Under the pieces are notes generated by a model. The model was given only the letters and a program-made list of their open reading frames with translations. It was not told the DNA's origin and did no database searches. The position numbers were made by a program, and so were the translations under genes. Below are positions 16,090-24,833 of a DNA stretch of 64,000 nt, one piece after another (the stretch's first letter is position 1; each line of letters starts with the position of its first letter). Source of the DNA: Paenibacillus sp. Root52 (GTDB lineage Bacteria; Bacillota; Bacilli; Paenibacillales; Paenibacillaceae); contig NZ_LMFO01000023.1 in NCBI RefSeq assembly GCF_001426865.1, forward strand, positions 524,108 through 588,107, given 5' to 3'.

Positions 16090-16161
16090 TGACCCGTAGG
16101 GGATTCGAACCCCTGTTACCTCCGTGAAAGGGAGGTGTCTTAACCCCTTGACCAACGGGCC
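16090..16161 (-). tRNA. tRNA-Glu (anticodon TTC)
   Basis: The 72-nt gene has acceptor GGCCCGT/ACGGGTC, anticodon loop CTTTCAC inside CCTCC/GGAGG, and T arm GGTTCGAATCC. CCA is not encoded. It is the first gene of the cluster. Confidence 0.94.
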
Positions 16162-16439
16162 TTAATAACAAGTTGTCTTTCTTGGCGACAAGAATGAGTA
16201 TACCACGATCATTCGAAGTAGTGCAACACTTTTTTTAAGAGAAGTTTTCAGTAACTAAGAATATCAACAAGGAGCCTTTCAGAGATATGTCATTAGAATC
16301 GGATGTATATGTAAAAGATACGTCAAATTACTTACAAAAACTGATATTCACTTATAATATTGCAAATAACATTATAACTACTTATAATTAAACATATAGA
16401 TATATAACACGGTCATCCCTGTATAAGGAGGCGGCACGT

Positions 16440-17216
16440 TTGTTTCAAGAGGAACGCATGCAGCTTATTATAGAACACTTACGTAAACATAATCGCATCT
16501 CTGTCGAGGAGATCGGTTCACTCTTTGACGTATCCCGGGACACCGCTCGTAGAGATCTCATTAAGCTTGAAGAGCAGGATAGCATTATCCGGACGCGTGG
16601 CGGCGCGATTCTCCCCTCTCCTCCGCAAGAATTCAGATCCTACAAAGACCGCCTACTCTATGTCTCAGAGGAAAAAAGAGCTATTGGCAAACTTGCTGCA
16701 GCTATCGTTCGTCATGGTGAGAATATCATCCTGGATGCCTCAACTACAGTGCAAGCCTGTGCTGAGAACCTTAACGGTAAATCCTGTACTGTCATTACGA
16801 ACTCCATGCATTCAGCTGATCTTCTCTCCAATCATGCCTCCGTCGAAATTCGTTTGCTTGGTGGTAAAGTTGATAAAGATCAACGCTATGTTTATGGCGC
16901 TCCTGTGATCGAAACCCTCTCTCACTATTATGTAGACAAATCTTTCATCGGCATTGGTGGTCTTACCATGGATGGCTTCAGCGCCTCCGAAGAAGAAGGC
17001 AAGATTAAATACCGTATGATGCAAGCAGCCAAACAAGTTATTGTACTCGCAGACCATTCTAAGTTTAACAAACGTTATGGTTACCGCTTTGCCGATTGGT
17101 CACTGGTAGACATATTAATTACGAACCAATGGCCTTCGCCGGAATGGCGCACTTTTCTAGCCGAACAACAAGTCGAGATTCTCATTCCTGAACCTACAGA
17201 AGATAAGGAGTTGTAA
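16440..17216 (+). CDS. DeoR-family transcriptional regulator
   Basis: This 258-residue sugar-phosphate-responsive regulator has the DeoR N-terminal winged HTH (ERMQLIIEHLRKHNRISVEEIGSLFDVSRDTARRDLIKLEEQ, residues 5-47, then RTRGGAI). A C-terminal DeoR sensor domain of the ribose-5-phosphate-isomerase-like fold follows (TTVQACAENL, FIGIGGLT, ADHSKF). The start is TTG with AAGGAGG eight bases upstream. It is four bases from the HAD phosphatase gene, so the two form an operon. The phosphatase may act on the regulator's effector; that is inference. Confidence 0.92.
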   Translation: MFQEERMQLIIEHLRKHNRISVEEIGSLFDVSRDTARRDLIKLEEQDSIIRTRGGAILPSPPQEFRSYKDRLLYVSEEKRAIGKLAAAIVRHGENIILDASTTVQACAENLNGKSCTVITNSMHSADLLSNHASVEIRLLGGKVDKDQRYVYGAPVIETLSHYYVDKSFIGIGGLTMDGFSASEEEGKIKYRMMQAAKQVIVLADHSKFNKRYGYRFADWSLVDILITNQWPSPEWRTFLAEQQVEILIPEPTEDKEL

Positions 17217-17220
17217 GTAT

Positions 17221-18117
17221 ATGAAATTGTTTGCTACAGATTTAGATGGAACGTTATTGAACAGAGACAGTCAGATTAGCCCTGAGAACGCAGCCGCAAT
17301 TCACCGTGCACAGCAAGAAGGTCTACGGGTGACGATTGCGACAGGTCGCGTGTATTCCGATGTTGTTACTATTTCTCTAGAAGGAGGAATTAAAACACCG
17401 GTTATCGGTTCAAATGGCGCAACCATCCATGATGAGAATGGAGAACGTCTCTTCCATCTCCCATTGGAACGCGAAACAGCCGCCTCTGTTATGCAGTGGT
17501 TGGAGGATCACGATTGCTATTATGAAGCCTCCACACAGCAGGGGATCTATGCTCCAATTAACAGTCATAATGCGATGCTTGCCGAGATGGATCGTATTCT
17601 AGGCGCAAGCCCTAGCGAGGACGTTGCACGCCTCATCCGAGCTGTTAAGAAGCATTATGACAAAAAGGATTACCACCGTGTGAACTCACATCAGGAAATT
17701 CCTGCAGAAGCACACATTTACAATATTATGGCCTTCTCCATGAATCCGGATCAATTACGTGAAGGTAGACAATACTTTGCAGCACGTTCGGATGTTGCTA
17801 TGGTTGTATCTTCTGAACACAACTTCGAGATGCAGCATCCTGATGTATCCAAAGGTAATGCCTTGTCTAAGCTTGCAGCTCATTTGAACATTGCTATGGA
17901 AGATACCGTCTCGATCGGGGACAACTTCAATGACGTATCCATGTTGCAAATGGCAGGGCTCGGAATCGCGATGGGCAACGCAGAACCGGAAATTAAAGCA
18001 CTAGCTAAAGCTATCACATTGACCAATGTAGAGCACGGCGTAGCTCATGCTATCTATTCCGTGCTTGAAGGTAAGCCGATCAACCCACCAGCAGGTGTTA
18101 GCAAAGGTAATCTGTAA
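17221..18117 (+). CDS. Cof-type HAD phosphatase
   Basis: This 298-residue HAD subclass IIB hydrolase has nucleophile D7 and D9 in FATDLDGTLLN, motif II SNGA, and motif IV SIGDNFNDVSML. The large C2 cap between them is usual for sugar-phosphate phosphatases such as YkrA or YidA. The tail PINPPAGVSKGNL is polar and specific to this protein. It is translated directly behind the DeoR gene; a hairpin terminator follows 40 bases after the stop. Confidence 0.92.
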   Translation: MKLFATDLDGTLLNRDSQISPENAAAIHRAQQEGLRVTIATGRVYSDVVTISLEGGIKTPVIGSNGATIHDENGERLFHLPLERETAASVMQWLEDHDCYYEASTQQGIYAPINSHNAMLAEMDRILGASPSEDVARLIRAVKKHYDKKDYHRVNSHQEIPAEAHIYNIMAFSMNPDQLREGRQYFAARSDVAMVVSSEHNFEMQHPDVSKGNALSKLAAHLNIAMEDTVSIGDNFNDVSMLQMAGLGIAMGNAEPEIKALAKAITLTNVEHGVAHAIYSVLEGKPINPPAGVSKGNL

Positions 18118-18156
18118 CAGCCCACTCATTGTGTGCTTATATCAGAACATAAAATT

Positions 18157-18198
18157 CAAGCACATTCTCTTTCTAAGAGTCTGTGCTTGTTTACTTTT
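18157..18198 (+). terminator. Terminator of deoR-cof operon
   Basis: AAGCACA pairs with TGTGCTT, with an inner CTCTT/AAGAG pair, followed by GTTTACTTTTG, a broken T-run. Confidence 0.6.
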
Positions 18199-18230
18199 GT
18201 CCAAAATATGAGGTTATGATACTAGTCCCC

Positions 18231-18974
18231 TTACACCTTCTCCGCCCGGAAGTTCTCTCCACACTTCGCTCCAAGCCCGTAATAATGCCGGAAGTTATAG
18301 ATAAGCGGTCGCCACGCCTCGGGGTTAATTTTGTTTGTGCCTGAGATGATCTTGGAATGAGCATGCACTTTCATCGCCTTTACTTCCACAATAGCCATAT
18401 AAGGTGTATGCTCCGGAATACGAATGTGTTGGACAGAAGCTTCAATCTGGATCGGGCATTCTGCAATTCGCTGTGGCACAACCTCGACTGAATTCTGAGG
18501 TGTAAGTTCTGTAGCGTTAAATTTATCCTGACAAAATGTATAGCCCATCTGTTGCTTGGCCTCGGGTACTGGAGTTACACCTGTGAATTTCCCCAACACC
18601 TCAACTTGTTTCCACATCGAAGCTTCCGGCAGGTTAACGACACACTCTGGGTGTCGCATCAGATTCTCGTATGCCTTCCCTTGAATCCCGATACCAAGTA
18701 CGAGACAATCCCCTAATGCCCAAGAGGAAGATAACGGTGATAAATTAGTCGAACCGTCCTCATTAAGCGTGCTAAGCATCATCACTGGGGTACCATAGTA
18801 TAAAATACTCGGTTGTATCGTTTCCGTATCATGCGTATCTCCTATATGTTGTGAATATGAGTCGTTATTGGGGCTTCGTTCTTGTTCTCCATTTGATTGT
18901 TCAGGACTTTCATAATTTGGTTGCAGTTCCTGCGATTGTTGCCGTAGTTGTAGTTGTGGTTGTTCCTGCTTCAT
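18231..18974 (-). CDS. Flavin reductase-like FMN-binding protein with Gln-rich N-terminus
   Basis: Residues from about 55 onward match the flavin reductase/DIM6-NTAB split-barrel family (PSILYYGTPVMMLSTLNEDGSTNLSPLSSSWALGDCLVLG). These are FMN-binding proteins that reduce flavin or act as flavoenzymes on small molecules. The first 50 residues are low-complexity Gln/Asn/Glu (MKQEQPQLQLRQQSQEL...), unusual for the family and probably disordered. The gene is divergent from an ArsR-type regulator, which is likely its repressor. Confidence 0.85.
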   Translation of the reverse strand: MKQEQPQLQLRQQSQELQPNYESPEQSNGEQERSPNNDSYSQHIGDTHDTETIQPSILYYGTPVMMLSTLNEDGSTNLSPLSSSWALGDCLVLGIGIQGKAYENLMRHPECVVNLPEASMWKQVEVLGKFTGVTPVPEAKQQMGYTFCQDKFNATELTPQNSVEVVPQRIAECPIQIEASVQHIRIPEHTPYMAIVEVKAMKVHAHSKIISGTNKINPEAWRPLIYNFRHYYGLGAKCGENFRAEKV

Positions 18975-19084
18975 CTATTTTTCCTCTCCTATTCCCATTC
19001 ATTTACCTAGCTCCTCTTTACGCAGTCCAGAGCATTCGTCTCAGATCGATTGTAATACACCTATAGTTCAAGTATCATCGAAGT

Positions 19085-19783
19085 ATGAGTACATATCCGA
19101 ATATAACAATTATTGCGTCATTAATTGCTGACCCAAGTCGCGCCATCTTCTTAGAAGCATTGCTGGATGGGCGAGCTTTACCTGCAGGCGAACTTGCTTA
19201 TATGGCTAAAGTTACTCCCCAGACAGCAAGTAATCATCTGAGCAAATTGGTCGAGGGCGGGTTATTGGTCGTTGAGAAACAAGGCAGACATCGCTATTAC
19301 CGTTTGGCCAATCAAGAGATTGCTTTTTTGATCGAGTCCATGGCCAACATTGCCCCTCCTGTACAAGTGCGTTCACTCAAACAATCTGATCAACTGCGGC
19401 ATCTGAGCTTCGCTAGAACTTGTTATGGTCATTTGGCTGGGAAGCTGGGAATCGCCATGTGTGAGGCTTTGCTGCGTGAGGAGTATCTAATTGAACCGGA
19501 AGATGAGGAAAACAAAGACTATACGATTACAACGAAAGGATACGAATGGTTTGCCTCGTTTGGAATCGAGCTTCAGGTCAAACCCGGATCACGCCGTGCG
19601 TTGGCTCGTAAATGTCTGGATTGGAGTGAACGACGACACCACCTTTCCGGCTTGCTCGGAGAGGAATTGAACCGTCGGTTATCTCAACTAGACTGGACAC
19701 TACAAATAAAGGGAAGTCGCTCCGTTGAATTAACAGAGACAGGTAAGAAAGGGCTATACGAAGCTCTCAACATTTCCTTTTAA
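19085..19783 (+). CDS. ArsR-family winged-helix regulator
   Basis: This 232-residue regulator has an N-terminal ArsR wHTH (residues about 8-80: ADPSRAIFLEALLDGRALPAGELAYMAKVTPQTASNHLSKLVEGGLLVVEKQGRHRYYRL). A longer C-terminal domain (residues 95-230) is found in many Firmicute homologues and is of unknown ligand. No ArsR metal-binding cysteine pair is obvious. The ribosome site before ATG 19085 is weak. It is divergent from the flavin reductase across about 110 bases, so shared control is likely. Confidence 0.85.
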   Translation: MSTYPNITIIASLIADPSRAIFLEALLDGRALPAGELAYMAKVTPQTASNHLSKLVEGGLLVVEKQGRHRYYRLANQEIAFLIESMANIAPPVQVRSLKQSDQLRHLSFARTCYGHLAGKLGIAMCEALLREEYLIEPEDEENKDYTITTKGYEWFASFGIELQVKPGSRRALARKCLDWSERRHHLSGLLGEELNRRLSQLDWTLQIKGSRSVELTETGKKGLYEALNISF

Positions 19784-19824
19784 ACAGGATGATTTAAGTT
19801 ATCGTAATCGAAGCATATCGAAAC

Positions 19825-19877
19825 AACAAAAAATCCCCACCGGCTGGAGCAATTATCGCTCAATCCGGTGGGGATTT
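19825..19877 (-). terminator. Bidirectional terminator between ArsR gene and tRNA-Ser
   Basis: AATCCCCACCGG pairs perfectly with CCGGTGGGGATT around a 21-base loop. The reverse strand continues TTTTTTG, so it ends tRNA transcripts and also lies after the forward ArsR gene. Confidence 0.85.
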
Positions 19878-19893
19878 ACATGTATACGTTTTT

Positions 19894-20031
19894 TTTATTC
19901 AGTACGGAGAGAGAGGGGTACTCTCACTTCATTCGAGACTGCGAAGTATCGCTAACGAAGCTTATGCTTCGACGAACCTTTAGGGTTCTCATCCCTTTGC
20001 AGGGAAGTTTATTCAGTACGGAGAGAGAGGG
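19894..20031. repeat. 24-bp direct repeat containing the 3' end of tRNA-Ser
   Basis: TTTATTCAGTACGGAGAGAG followed by AGGG occurs at 19894-19917 and again at 20008-20031, a period of 114 bases. The second copy includes the last 13 bases of tRNA-Ser. The DNA between contains two short hairpins and no gene. It resembles a small attachment-site duplication or a failed tRNA duplication. Confidence 0.7.
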
Positions 20032-20107
20032 ATTCGAACCCTCGCACCGCTTACGCAGCCTAACCCCTTAGCAGAGGGTCCCCTTATAGCCACTTGGGTA
20101 TCTCTCC
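20019..20107 (-). tRNA. tRNA-Ser (anticodon GCT)
   Basis: The 89-nt class II gene has acceptor GGAGAGA/TCTCTCC with discriminator G, anticodon loop CTGCTAA inside ACCCT/GGGGT, a long variable arm and T arm GGTTCGAATCC. CCA is not encoded. Confidence 0.93.
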
Positions 20108-20112
20108 AAGAA

Positions 20113-20188
20113 TGGCTCCCCGAACAGGGCTCGAACCTGTGACAACTCGATTAACAGTCGAGTGCTCTACCAACTGAGCTATCAGGGA
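20113..20188 (-). tRNA. tRNA-Asn (anticodon GTT)
   Basis: The 76-nt gene has acceptor TCCCTGA/TCGGGGA, anticodon loop CTGTTAA inside CTCGA/TCGAG, T arm GGTTCGAGCC and an encoded CCA. It is transcribed ahead of tRNA-Ser, five bases apart. Confidence 0.95.
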
Positions 20189-20363
20189 ATATTAATCTTG
20201 AATAAATTTAATTTATCATGATTAATTAACCAAGTCAACAGGACTATTTCCCTTTCTTACAGGATCTTATTTCCGCTTCAATATATGTGAATGAACAACT
20301 ACAGGGGCTGATCTTCCTGGATTACTAGGATTAATATCTACAACAGAGCTAGAATGCCCCACC

Positions 20364-20825
20364 CTATATCTCTACCATCTTCAGTTTACCTGCACATCGT
20401 CCGCAACGGTAACGCTTGGGGTCTACTTTTCGTTTGCGTAAATATTCGGTACCACAGCTCTTACATACCAATTTATAACGATAAGGCAGCGGCTTCCGAC
20501 CCTTACTGCCGGGAAGAGACTGGCAGAAGCGAGAACCACCAACCTTTTGTAATAAAGCCTTGAATTCAGGATCACGGTGCTGATAACCCCGTCCACGAAT
20601 ATGCAGATGGTAATGACAGAGCTCATGTTTAATGATCTTCTCGACTTCTTCTCTCCCATACACTTCAAGCTGATGTGGATTGATCTCAATCCGATGACTC
20701 TTAAGCATATATCGTCCACCCGTAGTCGTTAACCGTCGATTAAACAACGCCTCATGGGTGAACGGAACCCCGAAGTGATCCAAGGATACCTGTTCAATCC
20801 ATTGTTGTAATTCCTCATTCTCCAT
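20364..20825 (-). CDS. SprT-like metalloprotease-type protein (YdcK family)
   Basis: The 153-residue protein starts at ATG 20825, with AGGAGAGGG upstream. The zinc-metalloprotease motif HELCH is at residues 67-71. A C-terminal four-cysteine ribbon (CKSC...CGRC) ends the protein. SprT-family proteins resemble eukaryotic Spartan, which cleaves DNA-protein crosslinks; the bacterial role is not settled. It lies near cmpA and tex, as I recall for ydcK in Bacillus. Confidence 0.9.
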   Translation of the reverse strand: MENEELQQWIEQVSLDHFGVPFTHEALFNRRLTTTGGRYMLKSHRIEINPHQLEVYGREEVEKIIKHELCHYHLHIRGRGYQHRDPEFKALLQKVGGSRFCQSLPGSKGRKPLPYRYKLVCKSCGTEYLRKRKVDPKRYRCGRCAGKLKMVEI

Positions 20826-20878
20826 CGATCCCTCTCCTTTCACACCGATTAAACGATTCGTTTTCCCGCATAATGCGT

Positions 20879-21044
20879 GTTCAAAAAGGGCGGTTTTCAG
20901 TACCAAGAAGATGGGATGAAGTTAGAAATGGAGTAGCGGAGCGTAGGCAAAACTACGTGAGCAACGGACATTTCGACTGAATCCCATATTCGATGCTGAG
21001 ATGCATCAAGGCATCCTTCGTAATCAAAAGCGGACTTTTTGAAC
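20879..21044. repeat. MITE-like repeat with GTTCAAAAAG termini
   Basis: The 166-bp non-coding element has imperfect terminal inverted repeats: GTTCAAAAAGGGCGGTTTT on the left and, reverse-complemented, GTTCAAAAAGTCCGCTTTT on the right. The right half recurs at 150-231. It separates sprT from the next gene. Confidence 0.65.
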
Positions 21045-21126
21045 AACCTCTTATAATACTTGAATTCTAACCGTTTCCTAGGCTACACTGTCAAGTAGAA
21101 AGTATGAGGGGAGATTATTACTCGTT

Positions 21127-21483
21127 ATGCCTACAATGCGCTACGTCATCCTGCAACTGGAACAACAATTACAATTTGTAGAAATGCCTGCCGATTATGC
21201 TTATCAGCTCAGCGCCCTTAATCTGCGCCTACACAAAGAGATCGATAAACTCACCGCACCCAACGTACCCGTTCTGCCCCGAGCAATTGCCGAATGTGAC
21301 CAACTGGATCTGCTGGATGAACAACTCTCGATTGTTGGAGGTCTAGACTATATCAACGCGCTTGAGCATAGTTTTGCCGAATTACATGAGAGCCATTATC
21401 CGTTAATTTCCTTACTCACTGAGATTCGAGCACTTCAAGCTCAATTAGAACAATGGTATGAAGAAGAGATGGAAACGCTATAA
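21127..21483 (+). CDS. Hypothetical protein, acidic helical
   Basis: I do not recognise this 118-residue protein. It is acidic and predicted largely helical (LEQQLQFVEMPADYAYQLSALNLRLHKEIDKL; ALQAQLEQWYEEEMETL), without signal peptide or membrane segment. AGGGGAG lies 13 bases before ATG 21127, which is rather far; the ATG three codons later is an alternative. A strong terminator follows, supporting that the gene is real. It sits between sprT and cmpA. Confidence 0.6.
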   Translation: MPTMRYVILQLEQQLQFVEMPADYAYQLSALNLRLHKEIDKLTAPNVPVLPRAIAECDQLDLLDEQLSIVGGLDYINALEHSFAELHESHYPLISLLTEIRALQAQLEQWYEEEMETL

Positions 21484-21524
21484 TTCAACTGAATTCATCT
21501 TGGAAAAGTTAGCACGGCATAAAC

Positions 21525-21559
21525 AAAACGCATCCCCATCTATGGGTGTGCGTTTTTTT
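21525..21559 (+). terminator. Terminator after hypothetical gene
   Basis: AACGCA-CCCAT pairs with ATGGG-TGCGTT in a tight hairpin followed by TTTTTTTG. Confidence 0.9.
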
Positions 21560-21704
21560 GCTATATACCTCTAGTCCACAACAGCACGCTAACTGTAATC
21601 AACCCTTACCTGAATTTCCTAATGTCAATGGTTCATTTGCACAGGCCAGGCTGTTATCACATATGCTAACATACAGATGAATTATGCAAGAGGAGGAGAT
21701 ACCC

Positions 21705-21848
21705 TTGCCTCAATGGCTCTGCAATCAACTCATGCGTGCATTCCACAAAAAAGACAGCCGCCAGATTAAGCTACTTAACGAATGCTGGTTCTTTTATCGT
21801 AACAAACCGAAAAGTGGTACGGTACGCAGCGCGGACAGCGAACTCTAA
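21705..21848 (+). CDS. cmpA: Cortex morphogenetic protein CmpA
   Basis: The 47-codon gene starts at TTG 21705 with AGGAGGAG six bases upstream. The product reads PQWLCNQLMRAF then FHKKDSRQIKLLNECWFFYR, matching the short Bacillus CmpA pattern (PxWLxxQMxRAFxxKDxxQIKLLNQCWxFYRKK). In B. subtilis CmpA is made during sporulation and helps ClpXP degrade SpoIVA in defective spores, a quality check on cortex assembly. The C-terminal ten residues are extra. Its position next to tex and near sprT agrees with Bacillus gene order as I remember it. Confidence 0.85.
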   Translation: MPQWLCNQLMRAFHKKDSRQIKLLNECWFFYRNKPKSGTVRSADSEL

Positions 21849-21976
21849 GAACGACGTTGTTATGCTTAACCTTCTCCGTCCGATCAAATACTCTTCCTCT
21901 ATATAGCTTATCATTGATATTATCAGTGATCTATCATTCGAATGGTAATTAGTCCACAGGACAATCCAACCAGACC

Positions 21977-22049
21977 AAAAACAGCCTTCCCTAAGCGCAA
22001 TGTCATTAAGATAAAAATAAACTTAATGACATTATCACTAGGGAAGGCT
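21977..22049 (-). terminator. Double-stem terminator of tex
   Basis: The outer arms AGCCTTCCCTA/TAGGGAAGGCT enclose the inner arms ATGTCATTAAG/CTTAATGACAT. The reverse strand then runs GTTTTTGG. It lies 33 bases after the tex stop. Confidence 0.85.
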
Positions 22050-22081
22050 ATTCTATCGTTTTCACATGCACTTTAAAGAAA

Positions 22082-24295
22082 CTACTTGGCTGAAGCTGGT
22101 TTCTTCATCGTTAGACCTACACGGCCTTTTTTGGTATCTACATTCATAACCCATACCGTTACATTATCTCCGACGGAGACCACATCCATCGGATGTTTAA
22201 CATAACCATTGCTGAGCTGTGAGATGTGGACAAGTCCATCACTCTTAATACCGATATCTACAAAGGCACCAAAATCAATAACATTACGAACCGTACCCTG
22301 CAGTTCCATACCTTCAACGAGATCCTCAATCTTCAATACGTCTGTACGGAAGATGGGCAATGGCATTTCCTCACGTGGATCTCGGCCCGGACGCTGCAAG
22401 CTGTCCAAAATGTCGCGAAGTGTCGGCACACCGACATCCAGTTTTACAGCCAACTGATCAGCCTTTTGCTCAGACAGCAGTTCAGCCAGTTCTTTGCTGC
22501 CAAGCTTGTCCAATTCCACTTGAAGCTCCTTGAACAACTGATCCACAACCTTGTAGGACTCTGGGTGAATTGGTGTGCGATCGAGTGGGTTCTCCCCTTC
22601 ACCAATCCGCATAAAGCCAACGCATTGCTCATAAGTTTTGGCTCCGAGACGAGGCACCTTCTGCAACTGACGGCGATTCGTGAAGCGACCGTTCTCTTCC
22701 CGGTATTTCACGATGTTCTTCGCAATGGTTGCATTCACTCCAGCTACATAGGACAGCAGTGAAGGAGATGCGGTGTTTACATCAACACCAACATGGTTAA
22801 CGGCAGACTCAACAACAGCTTTGAGGCTCTCTTCGAGAACTTTCTGAGAAACGTCATGTTGGTATTGCCCTACACCAATGGCTTTAGGATCAATTTTGAC
22901 CAATTCTGCCAGCGGATCTTGTACTCGACGAGCAATGGAAGCCGCACTACGCTCAGCAACGTCCAGATCCGGGAACTCATCTTGAGCCAGCTTAGATGCA
23001 GAATACACACTTGCGCCAGCTTCATTAACGATCAGATAGACAAGACTTTCATCGCCATTCTCCTGAATGATCTCGGCAACAAACTGCTCGGTTTCACGAG
23101 ATCCTGTACCATTCCCGATCACAATCAGACCGATATCATACTGTTTGATCATCCGGTGGAACACTTCTGCTGCTTCACGTTTCTTATTATGTGGTGGGGT
23201 TGGATAAGTTACAGCCACCTCAAGCAGCTTGCCCGTATCATCAACGACTGCCAGCTTACAGCCTGTACGGTAGGCAGGATCGACACCAAGCACACGTTTG
23301 CCATGGATCGGCGGTTGGAGCAACAGGTTCCGAAGATTAGCTGAGAATACGGAAATTGCCTGGGTCTCCCCTTTTTCCGTTAATTCTGCGCGAACTTCAC
23401 GCTCAATGGAAGGTGCGATGAGACGTTTATAAGCATCTTCAATTACTGCACGCAAAATGTCCTGTACAACAGAAGCACCCTTAATAATCTGTCCTTCCAT
23501 ATGACGGTGAGCCGGATCTGCTGCCACGTCCAAACCGACTTTCAAAATATTTTCACGCTCACCGCGGTTAATCGCCAAGATACGGTGCGGCGGCATCTTT
23601 TTCGCTAATTCACGATAATCATAATAATTCTCATACACGGACTCTTGCTCCGCATCCTTCGCTTCGGAAGTCAGCATTCCGTGATCCAACGTATAGCGGC
23701 GAATCCACGCACGAATGGCCGCATCATCTGCAATGTTCTCGGCTAATATGTCCTTAGCTCCCTGCAACGCAGCCTCTGCGTCATCTACGCCAAGCTTAGC
23801 ACTGATATAACGTGCTGCCTCTTCCAGGGCATCTCCCTGTTTAGGCTGGCTCCAGATCCAGGTAGCGAGTGGCTCCAAACCTTTCTCTTTGGCTACGCTG
23901 GCACGCGTTTTACGCTTTTGACGATACGGACGATACAGATCCTCGACTTCTTGCAGCTTCACAGCTTGAGTGATGGACTGCTTGAGCTCCTTCGTCAGCT
24001 TGCCTTGTTCGTCTATAATACGAATAACTTCTACTTTACGGTCTTCGAGGTTACGCAAGTATACGATACGTTCTTCAATATTTCGTAGCTGGTTCTCATC
24101 CAGCTCTCCAGTCATTTCCTTACGGTAACGAGCGATAAACGGAATTGTGTTGCCTTCATCCAGAAGCTCGGACGTAGTCCGGATCTGCTTCAGGGGTAGC
24201 GATAATTCCTTGGCTACCTGCTTGATGATTCGCTCGTGGCGTTCAGCCTTTATCGTTTCTTCATTAGGTTCCAGAACCGTTTCCTGTTCAGACAA
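22082..24295 (-). CDS. tex: RNA-binding transcription accessory protein Tex
   Basis: The start is TTG at 24295 with GAAAGAGGG upstream, giving about 737 residues, usual for Tex. Visible parts in order: the helical N-terminal Tex domain (LDEGNTIPFIARYRKEMTGELDENQLRNIEERI), a YqgF/RuvC-like domain (RVLGVDPAYRTGCKLAVVDDTGKLLEV, VIGNGTGSRETEQFV), a helix-hairpin-helix region (LLSYVAGVNATIAKNIVKYREENG), and a C-terminal S1 RNA-binding domain (GMELQGTVRNVIDFGAFVDIGIKSDGLVHISQLS). Tex is a cytosolic nucleic-acid-binding protein affecting transcription. It is convergent with cmpA and has its own terminator. Confidence 0.96.
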   Translation of the reverse strand: MSEQETVLEPNEETIKAERHERIIKQVAKELSLPLKQIRTTSELLDEGNTIPFIARYRKEMTGELDENQLRNIEERIVYLRNLEDRKVEVIRIIDEQGKLTKELKQSITQAVKLQEVEDLYRPYRQKRKTRASVAKEKGLEPLATWIWSQPKQGDALEEAARYISAKLGVDDAEAALQGAKDILAENIADDAAIRAWIRRYTLDHGMLTSEAKDAEQESVYENYYDYRELAKKMPPHRILAINRGERENILKVGLDVAADPAHRHMEGQIIKGASVVQDILRAVIEDAYKRLIAPSIEREVRAELTEKGETQAISVFSANLRNLLLQPPIHGKRVLGVDPAYRTGCKLAVVDDTGKLLEVAVTYPTPPHNKKREAAEVFHRMIKQYDIGLIVIGNGTGSRETEQFVAEIIQENGDESLVYLIVNEAGASVYSASKLAQDEFPDLDVAERSAASIARRVQDPLAELVKIDPKAIGVGQYQHDVSQKVLEESLKAVVESAVNHVGVDVNTASPSLLSYVAGVNATIAKNIVKYREENGRFTNRRQLQKVPRLGAKTYEQCVGFMRIGEGENPLDRTPIHPESYKVVDQLFKELQVELDKLGSKELAELLSEQKADQLAVKLDVGVPTLRDILDSLQRPGRDPREEMPLPIFRTDVLKIEDLVEGMELQGTVRNVIDFGAFVDIGIKSDGLVHISQLSNGYVKHPMDVVSVGDNVTVWVMNVDTKKGRVGLTMKKPASAK

Positions 24296-24507
24296 ATAAA
24301 TCCCTCTTTCCTTCCTGAATCGATCATTAAAAGCACGTCCAGGGCAGCTTCGCTGCAATAATCACAGTATGGAATCCACATGTGTGCAGATTCTTCTTCC
24401 CTATATTATCACAAAATCCCGTTCAAATTTCCAGCATGAGGCGAGCTTACAAGTTCATCCAATCCCGATACCCCCGTTTCATCGGTAGCTATCATGCAAT
24501 GTACTGG

Positions 24508-24550
24508 CAAAAAAAGACCGGAAAACGTCGTTTCGACGTATCCCGGTCTT
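24508..24550 (-). terminator. Terminator between galactosidase and tex
   Basis: AAGACCGG and ACGTCG pair with CGACGT and CCGGTCTT, and the reverse strand then runs TTTTTTTG. It can end transcripts from the alpha-galactosidase gene beyond the repeat. Confidence 0.85.
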
Positions 24551-24590
24551 CATCATACTAATTATAAAAGCGAAGTATTACTTTGGATTT

Positions 24591-24826
24591 GCTATATCAA
24601 AGAACTTCGTAAATTACACGAGAACGGAGAGGACAGAAATAACGTGAAGAAGCGAAGCGTTCGCCTAAAAGCTTTCTGAAAGAAAGCTACTTCGGAAGCA
24701 TACGCTATCCCCGGATTTTCCCCTTTAGAAAAGGGAAATCAAAAAAATCTGGGGATAACAGCGATTGGAAGGTTATTCTGTCATCGGAGTGGCAAGTGTA
24801 ATACGCTTTAGTTCATTTGATATAGC
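24591..24826. repeat. MITE-like repeat with GCTATATCAAA termini
   Basis: The 236-bp non-coding element has imperfect inverted ends about 50 bases long. The left end starts GCTATATCAAAGAACTTCG; the right end, reverse-complemented, starts GCTATATCAAATGAACT. Internal hairpins AGCTTTC/GAAAGCT and CCCTTT/AAAGGG add structure. It ends eight bases from the alpha-galactosidase stop codon. I recall similar sequences being abundant in Paenibacillus genomes. Confidence 0.65.
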
Positions 24827-24833
24827 TTCTAAA

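Noticed and set aside
24494..24679. 61-codon ORF near tex
   Set aside because: It spans a terminator and the repeat element.
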